The translations under genes were made by a program, and so were the position numbers. DNA of 64,000 bases from positions 19,140 to 83,139 of the forward strand of contig NZ_SDWW01000016.1 of assembly GCF_004168625.1 (NCBI RefSeq), given 5' to 3'. The number at the start of each line of letters is the position of its first letter. The first letter of the stretch is position 1. The notes under the pieces were generated by a model. It was not told where the DNA came from. It made no database searches and saw only the letters and a list, made by a program, of their open reading frames with translations. Below, in pieces: positions 33,993-42,982 of the stretch. Origin of the DNA: Pengzhenrongella frigida (GTDB lineage: Bacteria > Actinomycetota > Actinomycetes > Actinomycetales > Cellulomonadaceae).

Positions 33993-35126
33993 TCACCGGG
34001 CACGCATCTGGCGACGGTGCGACGCGGCCCGCTGCTTCCAGAGCGCGGTCTCCGCCGCAGCCAGCCGATGGTCCGCTCGTCGTGCCTGCCACGCCGCCTC
34101 GCGGGCGACCCGCCGCCAGCTGTCGAACCGGCGCGCGGAGAGCTCGCCGGACTCGAGCGCGGCCTGCACCGCACACCCCGGCTCTCGGTCGTGCGCGCAG
34201 TCGTTGAACCGGCAGCGCTCGGCGAGTGCCGTGATGTCCGCGAACGCGGCCCCGACGGCGTCCTCGCCACCGACGACCCCGACCGCACGCAGCCCCGGGG
34301 TGTCGATCAGCACCGCGCCGGAGTCGAGCACGACAAGCTCGCGGTGCGTGGTCGTGTGGCGCCCCTTCCCATCCGCGCGCAGGGCACCGGTGGCCATCAG
34401 CTCGCGGCCCACGAGGGCGTTGAGGAGGGTCGACTTCCCCGCCCCGGAGGTGCCGACGATCACCACGGTGATCCCGGGCGACAGCAGCGCGCGCAGGGGC
34501 TCGAGTCCGGTCCCCGCCGTCGCACTGACCACATGCACATCGACGCCGGGCGCGACTGCGGCCACCTGCGCCGCAGATCGCGCGCCGTCGGCCACGAGGT
34601 CCGCCTTCGTCAGGACGACCACGGGCCGGGCGCCCGACCGCCAGGCGAGCATGAGCAGCCGCTCGATCCGGCCGGGCTCGGGCTCCGGGGCGAGATGCTC
34701 GGCGACGAGGACGACGTCGACGTTGGCCGCGAGCGCCTGAGTGCGCGCCGTGCCGCCGGCCGAGTCCCGCACGAGCACGGTGCGGCGCGGCAGGAGCTCC
34801 AGGAGGGTGGTGCCACCGTCCGCCCTCGTTCCGGTCAGGACGTAGTCGCCCACGGTGGGGACGTGGCGCGCGCCGTCGGCGTCGGGGACGAGCCCGTCCC
34901 GGTCGAGCGCGACCCGGACCGGCGACGGGGACGAGGTCGAGTCGAGGTCGGGCGGCAGCGGGGCCGCACGCGCGACCGCGCCGGCCAGGGGCGCCCCGCC
35001 GGCCGCCGGAGCCGGAGAGCCGGACGGATCGCCGGCGGTCGCCGCGTCTGCCCCAGCAGGCAGGAGGAGCACAGCACCTCGGTCGACCCGAACGACCCGC
35101 GCGACGCACGCTGAGGAATCAGCCAT
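33993..35126 (-). CDS. rsgA: Ribosome small-subunit-dependent GTPase A
   Basis: 377 aa circularly permuted GTPase that checks late 30S maturation. N-terminal OB fold (about 5-120), then G4 LTKADLV before G1 GTSGAGKSTLLN (near 224-235), TTTHRE, and G3 IDTPGLR. The C-terminal zinc knuckle is CRFNDCAHDREPGC. The OB-fold part has an Ala/Pro-rich insert (about 25-60). The stop codon is at the edge of the G-rich repeat block. Confidence 0.93.
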   Translation of the reverse strand: MADSSACVARVVRVDRGAVLLLPAGADAATAGDPSGSPAPAAGGAPLAGAVARAAPLPPDLDSTSSPSPVRVALDRDGLVPDADGARHVPTVGDYVLTGTRADGGTTLLELLPRRTVLVRDSAGGTARTQALAANVDVVLVAEHLAPEPEPGRIERLLMLAWRSGARPVVVLTKADLVADGARSAAQVAAVAPGVDVHVVSATAGTGLEPLRALLSPGITVVIVGTSGAGKSTLLNALVGRELMATGALRADGKGRHTTTHRELVVLDSGAVLIDTPGLRAVGVVGGEDAVGAAFADITALAERCRFNDCAHDREPGCAVQAALESGELSARRFDSWRRVAREAAWQARRADHRLAAAETALWKQRAASHRRQMRAR

Positions 35127-35235
35127 GCTCCGACGCTAGGTCGGGTCGCCGCGGGTCGCCATCGAATATTCGGCCCCGGCCGACCACCCGCTACCGCGCG
35201 GCACCCGGACGTGCGGCGAGGGCGGCGCGCCAGGC

Positions 35236-36036
35236 TCAGGCGCGAGCCGCCTTGACCGCGGCCCGGACCATCGCGGCGTCGGTGACGTCGTAGTTGCCCG
35301 TCCCGCCGCCCGGACCGGCCGGGCCGGGGTCGACGGCCGCGCGCCGGGCGGATAGGTGCACGGCGTCGACCCCCGTGACGAGCAGCGCGCCGACGTGCTG
35401 CGTCCGGATCCGTCCGCCGGCCATGATCTGCACGCGGCCCCTCGTCGCCGCGGCGTGCGCGGCGGCCGCCTTGAGGCCGACGCGGCCGTCGATCGCGCGC
35501 GCTGCACCACCCGAGGTCAGCACCCGGGTCACCCCGAGCTCGGCGAGCTGGTCGAGCGCGACCAGGGGGTTTGCCACCACGTCGAACGCGCGGTGGAACG
35601 TCACGGTCGCCCCGTCCGCGGCGGCGACCAACGCCGCGATGGCGTCGACGTCGACGTCGCCGCAGGTGGTCAGCGCACCGACGACCACACCCGCAGCCCC
35701 GGTGCGCACGACCGCTCGCACGTCCCGGACCAGCACGTCGAGCTCCGCGGCGTCGTAGGTGAATCCCCCGGGGCGCGTGCGGATGAGTGCGTGCACGGGG
35801 ATCCCGATCGCCGCGGCCGCCTCGACCAGGCCGATCGGCGGGGTGAGCCCGCCGGTCTCCCCGAGCGCCACGCACAGCTCGACCCGGTCGGCGCCGGCGG
35901 CCTGCGCGATGCACACCCCGGCGACGTCCTGCACGGCGATCTCGACCGCGGGCTGGGGCACCAGGACCCAGGTCACCCCGGGCCGCGGCGCCGCAGCGCC
36001 GGTCTCGTCCGGCGTCGAAGCAGCGTCACTGGTCAC
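35236..36036 (-). CDS. cutC: CutC-family protein
   Basis: 266 aa TIM barrel. Marks: AVEIAVQDVAGVCIAQAAGA, DRVELCVALGETGGLTPP, VHALIRTRPGGFTY, ATVTFHRAFDV, VLTSGGAARAIDG, IMAGGRIR and VDAVHLSARR. The family was named for copper tolerance but its role is unproven. GTG start at 36036. Stands 60 bp downstream of purL on the same strand. Confidence 0.9.
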   Translation of the reverse strand: MTSDAASTPDETGAAAPRPGVTWVLVPQPAVEIAVQDVAGVCIAQAAGADRVELCVALGETGGLTPPIGLVEAAAAIGIPVHALIRTRPGGFTYDAAELDVLVRDVRAVVRTGAAGVVVGALTTCGDVDVDAIAALVAAADGATVTFHRAFDVVANPLVALDQLAELGVTRVLTSGGAARAIDGRVGLKAAAAHAAATRGRVQIMAGGRIRTQHVGALLVTGVDAVHLSARRAAVDPGPAGPGGGTGNYDVTDAAMVRAAVKAARA

Positions 36037-36096
36037 AGGTGGCGTCTCCCGTCTTCTCGGTGCGGGCGCCGGACCACGCGTCCAGCGCCGGACGCG

Positions 36097-38457
36097 TCAT
36101 CCGAAGTACCTCGGCAGGGTCGCGTCCGAGGCCGCCCGCGCCTCCGCGAGCGGCACGGTGAACAGGTCGGCGACCTCGACGGCGGGCGCCGGGGCGTCGC
36201 CGTGGTGGTCGGCGCCGGACAGCGGGGCGTCGGCGGTGACCCCGAGCTTGAGCAGCGGGAAGCCGCGCGCACCGCACAGGTCGGCGAACCGGACCTCCTC
36301 CGAGCGCGGCACGGCCACGATCGCGCGCGCCGTCGACTCGGAGAACAAGGCCTCGAACGGCGTGATGCCGTCCCGGGCGCACAGCGCGTCGACGCTCACG
36401 CGCACCCCCGTGCCGTACCGCAGCGAGGACTCGACGAGCGCCTGCGCGAGGCCGCCCTCCGAGAGGTCGTGCGCGGCGTCGATCAGGTGGTCCCGCGAGG
36501 CGTTGATGAGAATCTCGGCGAGCGTGCGCTCGGCGGCCAGGTCGACGCGCGGCGGCACCCCGCCGAGGTGCGCGTGCGCGACGTCGGCCCAGGCCGACCC
36601 GTCGAGCTCGGCACGGGTGACGCCGAGCAGGTAGACCGACAGCCCGGGTGCCGTCCACCCGGAGTTCGTGGCCCGCGCGACGTCGTCCAGCACGCCGAGG
36701 ACGCCGACGACGGGCGTCGGGTGGATCGACGAGTCGATCTTGCCGGCCTCCCCGGTGCCGTTGTAGAGCGAGACGTTGCCGCCGGTCACCGGGATGCCGA
36801 GCACCTGGCAGCCGTCCGCGAGGCCGCGCACGGCCTCGACGAGCTGCCACATGGCGTCGGGGTCCTCGGGCGAGCCGAAGTTGAGGCAGTCCGTGACCGC
36901 GAGCGGCCGCGCACCCGTCGTGGCGACGTTGCGGTAGGACTCCGCGAGCGCGAGCTGGGCACCGGTGTACGGGTCGAGCTTCGTGTAGCGGCCGTTGGCG
37001 TCGGTCGACAGCGCGACCCCCAGGCCGGTGACCTCGTCGACGCGCACGACGCCGCCGTCGTCGGGCTGGGCGAGCTTGGTGTTGCCCTGCACGTAGCGGT
37101 CGTACTGGTCGGTGACCCACGCCTTGGACGCGAGGTTCGGCGAGGCGAGCAGCGCGAGCAGGGTGGCGCGCAGCTCGGCGGGGGTGCCGGGCCGGGCGAG
37201 GCCCGCGGCCACGACGGTGTCGGCCACGAGGGCGTCCTGCCAGGCCGGACGCGCGAACGGGCGGTGGTAGACCGGCCCGTCGTGCGCGACCGTGCGCGGC
37301 GGGACGTCGACGACGGTCTCACCCTTGAAGTCGATGACCAGGCGGCCGGTCTCGGTGACCTCGCCCAGCACCGCGGTCTCGACGTCCCACTTCTCGGTGA
37401 TCGCGAGGAACGCGTCCAGCAGGTCGGGGCGGACCACCGCCATCATGCGTTCCTGCGACTCCGACATGAGGATCTCCTCGGCGCGCAGCGAGGGATCGCG
37501 CAGCGGGACGAGGTCGAGGTCGACGTGCATGCCGCCGTCGCCCGCGCTGGCCAGCTCCGACGTCGCGCACGACAGCCCGGCACCGCCGAGGTCCTGGATC
37601 CCCTCGACGACCTTGGCCGCGAACAGCTCCAGGCAGCACTCGATGAGCACCTTCTCCTGGAAGGGGTCCCCGACCTGGACGCTCGGGCGCTTCGCGGCCG
37701 ACTTGCCGTGCTCGTCGAAGGTCTCCGACGCGAGCACCGAGACGCCGCCGATGCCGTCGCCACCGGTGCGTGCACCGAACAGGACGATCTTGTTGCCGAC
37801 GCCGGACGCGTTGGCGAGGTGGATGTCCTCGTGCCGCATCGACCCGACGCACAGCGCGTTGACCAGCGGGTTGCCCTGGTAGGACGGGTCGAACACGAGC
37901 TCCCCGCCGATGTTGGGCAGGCCCAGGCTGTTGCCGTACCCGCCGACGCCGGAGACGATCCCGTGCACCACGCGCGGGGTGTCCGGGTGGTCGATCGCGC
38001 CGAAGCGCAGCTGGTCCATGACCGCGATCGGGCGCGCGCCCATCGCCATGATGTCGCGCACGATGCCGCCGACGCCGGTCGCGGCGCCCTGGTACGGCTC
38101 GACGAAGCTTGGGTGGTTGTGGCTCTCGACCTTGAACGTCACGGCCCAGCCGTCGCCGATGTCGACCACGCCCGCGTTCTCGCCGATGCCGACGAGCAGG
38201 TGCTCGCGCATCGCGTCGGTGGTCTTCTCGCCGAACTGCGCCAGGTGGATCTTGGAGGACTTGTACGAGCAGTGCTCGGACCACATCACGGAGTACATCG
38301 CGAGCTCGGCTGCGGTGGGCCGGCGGTCGAGGATGTCGCGGATGCGCTGGTACTCGTCGGGCTTGAGGCCGAGATCAGCCCAGGGCTGTGGCGCCTCGGG
38401 GGTCGCGGTCGCGTGCGCGACTGTGTCGAGGAACGGGCGATCGGGTGCGGTGGTCAT
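36097..38457 (-). CDS. purL: Phosphoribosylformylglycinamidine synthase subunit PurL
   Basis: 786 aa small-type PurL, the ATP-using subunit that needs PurQ (glutaminase) and PurS, both encoded at 60.7-61.6 kb. Marks: [63 protein letters not shown] and the ATP-site segment [14 protein letters not shown] at 38457. Divergent from the LacI regulator gene. Confidence 0.95.
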   Translation of the reverse strand: MTTAPDRPFLDTVAHATATPEAPQPWADLGLKPDEYQRIRDILDRRPTAAELAMYSVMWSEHCSYKSSKIHLAQFGEKTTDAMREHLLVGIGENAGVVDIGDGWAVTFKVESHNHPSFVEPYQGAATGVGGIVRDIMAMGARPIAVMDQLRFGAIDHPDTPRVVHGIVSGVGGYGNSLGLPNIGGELVFDPSYQGNPLVNALCVGSMRHEDIHLANASGVGNKIVLFGARTGGDGIGGVSVLASETFDEHGKSAAKRPSVQVGDPFQEKVLIECCLELFAAKVVEGIQDLGGAGLSCATSELASAGDGGMHVDLDLVPLRDPSLRAEEILMSESQERMMAVVRPDLLDAFLAITEKWDVETAVLGEVTETGRLVIDFKGETVVDVPPRTVAHDGPVYHRPFARPAWQDALVADTVVAAGLARPGTPAELRATLLALLASPNLASKAWVTDQYDRYVQGNTKLAQPDDGGVVRVDEVTGLGVALSTDANGRYTKLDPYTGAQLALAESYRNVATTGARPLAVTDCLNFGSPEDPDAMWQLVEAVRGLADGCQVLGIPVTGGNVSLYNGTGEAGKIDSSIHPTPVVGVLGVLDDVARATNSGWTAPGLSVYLLGVTRAELDGSAWADVAHAHLGGVPPRVDLAAERTLAEILINASRDHLIDAAHDLSEGGLAQALVESSLRYGTGVRVSVDALCARDGITPFEALFSESTARAIVAVPRSEEVRFADLCGARGFPLLKLGVTADAPLSGADHHGDAPAPAVEVADLFTVPLAEARAASDATLPRYFG

Positions 38458-38624
38458 CGATTCCCTGCCGTGTGGTCTGCCGGAGACCGCTTCAGGTTAC
38501 CGGCGCCGACCGCGGGGCGGATCGGGCGTCCGGCATGCACCGGCTTGATGGTTGCCAGAACCTCTGTTGGTCCTTGCGCGACCACGATTTGGACATTCCG
38601 GGTCCTCCGTGTGACCCTGATCAT

Positions 38625-39707
38625 ATGGAAGCGCTTCCCACCAATGAGGGTGACCCGGGGTCGACGTCGTCGTCGACGTCGGGTGCAGAAGCGGCCGCCG
38701 AACCCCACACCGTCACGATCTACGACGTCGCCCGGGCCGCCGGCGTCGGGATCGCCACCGTCTCCCGGGCCCTGCGGGGTTCGGCCCCGGTCGCCGACGC
38801 GACGCGCGCCAAGATCCTGCGCGTCGTCGACGAGCTGGGCTTCCGACCGAGCCACCTCGGCACATCCCTCGCCGAGAAGCGGCACGCCGCCGCCGGCATC
38901 GTCTTCCCGGACCTGTCGGGGCCCTACTACGCCGAGGTCGTGATGGGCCACGAAGAGGCGGCCTCCCGCCTCGGGCGCAGCGTGCTGATCCAGGGGACGA
39001 ACGGCCGGACCGACCCGATCGCCGCGGCGCGCGACCTCGCGGGAAGGGTCGACGGGCTCGTCGTCCTGGGCCGCACGGTCCCCGACGCCCTGGTCGAGGA
39101 GATCCTGGCGCAGGGCGTGCCCGTCGTGCTGCTCGCCCGGCCGTCCGTCGGCAACGCGGACAGCCTGCGGGTGGACAACCTCACCGCGGCCCGCGCCCTC
39201 GGCGAGCACCTCGGCACCCACCACTTCGCCCAGGTCCGGTTCCTCGGGTCCCCCGACTCGTCGCACGACGTCGCCGAGCGCTGGGCCGGGATCTTCCAGG
39301 GCCTGGCGCGGTCCGCGACCCGCCTCGACCTGACGCCCTGCAACCTCGACGAGGAGTCGGGCACCCGGGTCGCCCGGGCCGTGCTCGCTGGGCCCGACCG
39401 ACCGGACGCGCTCGTGTGTGCGAACGACGAGATCGCGCTCGGCGCCATCGTCGCGGCGGAGGAGGCCGGCCTCACGGTCGGCGTCGACATCGCGATCACC
39501 GGCTGGGACGACATCATGGCCGCCCGCCATGCCCGCCCCGGCCTCACCACCGTCCGCCAGCCCATGCGGCTGCTCGGAGCCCACGCGGCCGAGGTGCTCG
39601 ACGAGCGCATCAGCCGAACCCGCACGACACCCCGGCACGAGATCCTGCCCGCCGAACTGGTGGTCCGGTCCAGCTGTGGTTCACACCCCCAAGGAGACAG
39701 ACGATGA
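38625..39707 (+). CDS. LacI-family transcriptional regulator
   Basis: 360 aa. HTH at about 30-75: VTIYDVARAAGVGIATVSRAL, then DELGFRPSHLGTSLAEKR; the periplasmic-binding-like effector domain follows, with DALVCANDEIALGA and WDDIMAARHARPGLTTVRQP. The only usable start is ATG 38625, with no Shine-Dalgarno; its second and third positions abut a perfect operator palindrome (38627-38638), so the mRNA may be leaderless and self-repressed. It overlaps the binding-protein gene by 4 nt and so heads the sugar operon it likely controls. Confidence 0.88.
   Translation: MEALPTNEGDPGSTSSSTSGAEAAAEPHTVTIYDVARAAGVGIATVSRALRGSAPVADATRAKILRVVDELGFRPSHLGTSLAEKRHAAAGIVFPDLSGPYYAEVVMGHEEAASRLGRSVLIQGTNGRTDPIAAARDLAGRVDGLVVLGRTVPDALVEEILAQGVPVVLLARPSVGNADSLRVDNLTAARALGEHLGTHHFAQVRFLGSPDSSHDVAERWAGIFQGLARSATRLDLTPCNLDEESGTRVARAVLAGPDRPDALVCANDEIALGAIVAAEEAGLTVGVDIAITGWDDIMAARHARPGLTTVRQPMRLLGAHAAEVLDERISRTRTTPRHEILPAELVVRSSCGSHPQGDRR
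38627..38638. promoter_or_regulatory. Candidate LacI-family operator
   Basis: Perfect palindrome GGAAGCGCTTCC, extended TGGAAGCGCTTCCCA. It resembles the CebR/CelR-type box TGGGAGCGCTCCCA of actinobacterial sugar regulators. It overlaps the start codon of the LacI gene, fitting autorepression. Confidence 0.7.
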
Positions 39708-40966
39708 GCAAGATCCTGCGCGTCAGCGTCGCCGCGCTCGCGGTGACCTCGATGCTGGCACTGACCGGATGCGGACGCAGCGACGCCGCACCCGAAGGGG
39801 ACACCTCGGCCGCCGCGGTCGCCGAGGGCGCGGCCACCGGAACGATCACCGTCTGGGCGATGGGCACCGAGGGGGAGAAGCTCTCCGACTTCGCCGAGGC
39901 GTTCAGCGAGGAGAACCCGGACGCCACCGTCAAGGAGACCGCGATCCCGTGGGACGCCGCGCACGACAAGATCGCGACGGCGATCGCCGCCGACCAGACC
40001 CCCGACGTCTCCATGGTCGGGACGACCTGGATGGGCGAGTTCGCGTCGACCGGCGCGCTCGACCCGACGCCCGACACCATCGCCGCCGACTCGTTCTTCC
40101 CCGGCGCCTGGGGCACGACCGTGGTCAACGACGTCGCCTACGGCATGCCGTGGTACGTCGAGACCCGGGTCATGTACGTCAACACCGCGGTGGCCGAGAA
40201 GGCCGGAGTGTCCCCCTCTCCGACCACGTGGGAGGAGCTGACGGCCACCTCCGCCGCCATGCAGGCGACGGGCGGCGCGGCGTCGGGCATCACCCTGCAG
40301 GCCGGGCAGCAGGGCGCGTGGCAGACGCTGATGCCGTTCGTCTGGCAGGCCGGCGGCGAGATCCTCGACGCTGACGGCAACCTCACCCTCGACACCCCCG
40401 AGTTCGTCGAGGCGCTGGCGTACTACCAGTCCTTCTTCACCGACGGCGTCGCGCCGAAGGACGTCCCCGTCGGCACGCTGGAGTCCGACTTCGTCGCCGG
40501 CAACATCGCGTCGTTCGTCTCCGGCCCGTGGCACGTCGGCATCCTCAACGAGGCCGGCTACGAGGACTTCACCCTGTCCCCGCTGCCCAAGGGCAAGCAG
40601 CTCGCGTCCTTCATCGGCGGGAGCAACCTCGCGGTGTTCAAGAACGCCGAGAACCGCGACGGTGCCTGGAAGTTCATCGAGTGGTTGAGCCAGCCGGACA
40701 CGCAGGCCGCCTGGTACGAGGCCACGAGCGACCTGCCGTCCGTCCCGGCCGCCTGGGAGTCCGGCGCGCTGGCCACCGACCCGCAGCTCGCCGTCTTCGG
40801 CACGCAGCTCGAGACCGCCGTCGCACCGCCGTCGGTCCCGAACTGGGAGCAGATCGCGACCGTGATCGACACCGAGCTCGAAAAGGTCACCAAGAGCGGG
40901 CTCGACCCGCAGGAGGCCGCCACGTCCATCCAGCAGCAGGCGGAGGCCATCGGGACCGGGCTGTGA
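39704..40966 (+). CDS. Sugar ABC transporter substrate-binding lipoprotein
   Basis: 420 aa. Lipoprotein signal with Cys23 (LALTGCG). The mature protein is a CUT1 family 1 binding protein: TITVWAMGTEGEKLSDFAEAF, MVGTTWMGEFASTGAL, YGMPWYVETRVMYVNTAV, FVSGPWHVGIL, LPKGKQLASFIGGSNLAVF. It hands an oligosaccharide to the two downstream permeases. RBS AAGGAGA is 7 nt before the ATG, which overlaps the lacI stop. Confidence 0.92.
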   Translation: MSKILRVSVAALAVTSMLALTGCGRSDAAPEGDTSAAAVAEGAATGTITVWAMGTEGEKLSDFAEAFSEENPDATVKETAIPWDAAHDKIATAIAADQTPDVSMVGTTWMGEFASTGALDPTPDTIAADSFFPGAWGTTVVNDVAYGMPWYVETRVMYVNTAVAEKAGVSPSPTTWEELTATSAAMQATGGAASGITLQAGQQGAWQTLMPFVWQAGGEILDADGNLTLDTPEFVEALAYYQSFFTDGVAPKDVPVGTLESDFVAGNIASFVSGPWHVGILNEAGYEDFTLSPLPKGKQLASFIGGSNLAVFKNAENRDGAWKFIEWLSQPDTQAAWYEATSDLPSVPAAWESGALATDPQLAVFGTQLETAVAPPSVPNWEQIATVIDTELEKVTKSGLDPQEAATSIQQQAEAIGTGL

Positions 40967-41004
40967 ACCCCGGCACCCGAGACGAGACGACGGTCGTGTA
41001 GCTC

Positions 41005-42030
41005 ATGTCCACGACGATCCTCCCGAAGTCCCCCGCGCCGGCGCAGCAGCCGGCGCGGGGGGCGACCCCCGCCATTCGACGCTCGACGCCGCTGCGCCGC
41101 CGCCGCAGCCTCGCCGCCTGGGGCTTCGCCGCCCCGTTCGTCCTGCTGTTCCTCGTCTTCACGGCGTGGCCGGTCATCTCGTCGCTGCTGATGAGCGTGA
41201 CCGACATCAAGAGCCGGGACCTGCGGGATCCGTTCAACGTGAACTTCGTCGGGATCGACAACTTCTCCGCCGTGCTGTCGGACCCGCTGTTCTGGCAGGC
41301 CGCACGCAACACCGGCTACTTCGTGGTCGTCGGGGTCCCGCTCGTCATGTTCGTCTCGCTCATGATCGCGATGGCCCTGAACACCGGCATCACGCGCCTG
41401 TCCGGCTTCTTCCGGGTCGGGTACTTCATGCCGGTGGTGACGTCGATCGTCGCGGTCGCGGTCGTCTGGCGGTTCCTCCTCAAGGAGGACAACGGCATCA
41501 TCAACCTCGCGCTCGGCTGGTTCGGGATCGACGGACCCAACTGGCTCGGGGACCCGAACTGGTCCATGCCCGCGATGATCATGATGGCCGTGTGGCGCAG
41601 CATGGGCACGCTGATCGTCATCTTCCTCGCCGGCCTGCAGGGCGTTCCCGCGTCCCTGCACGAGGCAGCCGCGCTCGACGGCGCGAACGCCGCCCAGCGC
41701 CTGCGCCTCATCACGGTCCCGATCATGCGGCCGACGCTGCTGTTCGGCGCCGTGCTCACCGGGATCGGGTACCTGCAGTTCTTCGAGGAGCCGTTCGTGA
41801 TGACCAACGGTGGTCCGCTGAACAGCACGCTGTCGGTCTCGTTCTACATCTACCGCCAGTTCGGCTTCGGCAACTACGGCATCGCCTCCGCGATGAGCTA
41901 CCTGCTGTTCTTCGCGATCGTGCTGCTGACCCTGCTGCAGTTCCGCCTGCTCAGCGAGCGAGACCCGCGGCCGCGCAAGAAGGCCCGCAAGGCGAGCACC
42001 ACCACCGCGCCCGAGGGGAGCACCCGATGA
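41005..42030 (+). CDS. Sugar ABC transporter permease (MalF type)
   Basis: 341 aa, six membrane helices after a 35-residue cytosolic lead. PAMIMMAVWRSMGTLIVIFL and the EAA loop LHEAAALDGANAAQRLRLI identify it as the first CUT1 permease. No ABC ATPase gene is in the operon, so a shared MsiK-type ATPase encoded elsewhere is expected. It overlaps the next permease gene by 4 nt. Confidence 0.92.
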   Translation: MSTTILPKSPAPAQQPARGATPAIRRSTPLRRRRSLAAWGFAAPFVLLFLVFTAWPVISSLLMSVTDIKSRDLRDPFNVNFVGIDNFSAVLSDPLFWQAARNTGYFVVVGVPLVMFVSLMIAMALNTGITRLSGFFRVGYFMPVVTSIVAVAVVWRFLLKEDNGIINLALGWFGIDGPNWLGDPNWSMPAMIMMAVWRSMGTLIVIFLAGLQGVPASLHEAAALDGANAAQRLRLITVPIMRPTLLFGAVLTGIGYLQFFEEPFVMTNGGPLNSTLSVSFYIYRQFGFGNYGIASAMSYLLFFAIVLLTLLQFRLLSERDPRPRKKARKASTTTAPEGSTR

Positions 42031-42923
42031 GCACCAGGACGACATCGCCGGAGTCGACCTCGACGCCGGCCGTCAAGCAGAACAAGACACGAGCCATCGC
42101 GATCGGCGAGGCCCGACCCCAGTGGTGGCTCTACGTGACCCTCGGCCTCGGCCTCATCGTCGTGGTCACACCGTTCCTCTGGATGGTGCTGAGCTCGCTC
42201 AAGCCCGAGGCGGAGATCCGGCAGAGCCCGCCGACCTGGTGGCCGCAGACCCTCACGCTCGAGAACTTCACCGAGCTGTTCACGCGGCTGGACTTCCCGC
42301 AGTTCTTCACCAACTCGGCCGTCGTGGCCGTGTTCGTCACGCTCGGCAACCTGGTGTTCTGCTCGATGCTCGGCTACGCGTTCGCCAAGATCGACTTCTG
42401 GGGCCGCGACTGGCTGTTCCGGATCGTCCTCGCCACCATGATGATCCCCGGCGTGGTCATGCTCGTGCCGCTGTTCGTCCTGGTGAGCAAGATGGGCCTG
42501 GTCAACACCTACGCCGGCCTGATCCTGCCGTTCCTGGCGGGTCCGTTCGGGGTCTTCCTCATGCGGCAGTTCATCGGTGCGCTGCCCGACGAGCTCATCG
42601 ACGCCGGCCGGATCGACGGGGCGGGCGAGTTCCGTATCTTCGCCCGCATCATCCTGCCGCTGTGCAAGCCCGCCCTGGCGACGCTCGGCATCCTCACGTT
42701 CCTCGGGTCCTGGAACAACTTCCTGTGGCCCTTGGTCGTCGCGAGCAGCGAGGACAAGTACACGCTCCCGGTCGCCCTCGCGCTGTACAGCGTGGGCCAG
42801 AACGAGAACCAGTACGGCCTCATGCTCGCCGGCGCAGTCGTCGTCGTCGTGCCCGTGCTGATCGTCTTCCTCATCCTGCAGAAGCACATCATCCAGGGCA
42901 TCGCCACCTCCGGGATCAAGTGA
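42027..42923 (+). CDS. Sugar ABC transporter permease (MalG type)
   Basis: 298 aa, six membrane helices. WMVLSSLKPEAEIRQSPPTW, the EAA loop LIDAGRIDGAGEFRIFARIILPLCKP (Arg replacing the usual second Ala) and the C-terminal IIQGIATSGIK are typical MalG-type features. ATGA overlap with the first permease. It forms the heterodimeric channel with its neighbour. Confidence 0.92.
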   Translation: MSTRTTSPESTSTPAVKQNKTRAIAIGEARPQWWLYVTLGLGLIVVVTPFLWMVLSSLKPEAEIRQSPPTWWPQTLTLENFTELFTRLDFPQFFTNSAVVAVFVTLGNLVFCSMLGYAFAKIDFWGRDWLFRIVLATMMIPGVVMLVPLFVLVSKMGLVNTYAGLILPFLAGPFGVFLMRQFIGALPDELIDAGRIDGAGEFRIFARIILPLCKPALATLGILTFLGSWNNFLWPLVVASSEDKYTLPVALALYSVGQNENQYGLMLAGAVVVVVPVLIVFLILQKHIIQGIATSGIK

Positions 42924-42982
42924 TCCGTGCCGGCACCCGACCCGAACCGTCACGCCCGCAGAACCAACCGAAGGACTCAACG

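Noticed and set aside
33662..34288. Pro/Arg-rich protein read through the G-rich repeat block
   Set aside because: It overlaps rsgA in another frame and its sequence merely reflects the DNA repeat; no start signal.
35356..38943. 1195-codon open frame on the plus strand
   Set aside because: Antisense to cutC and purL, no recognisable domain, and it crosses the real purL promoter region.
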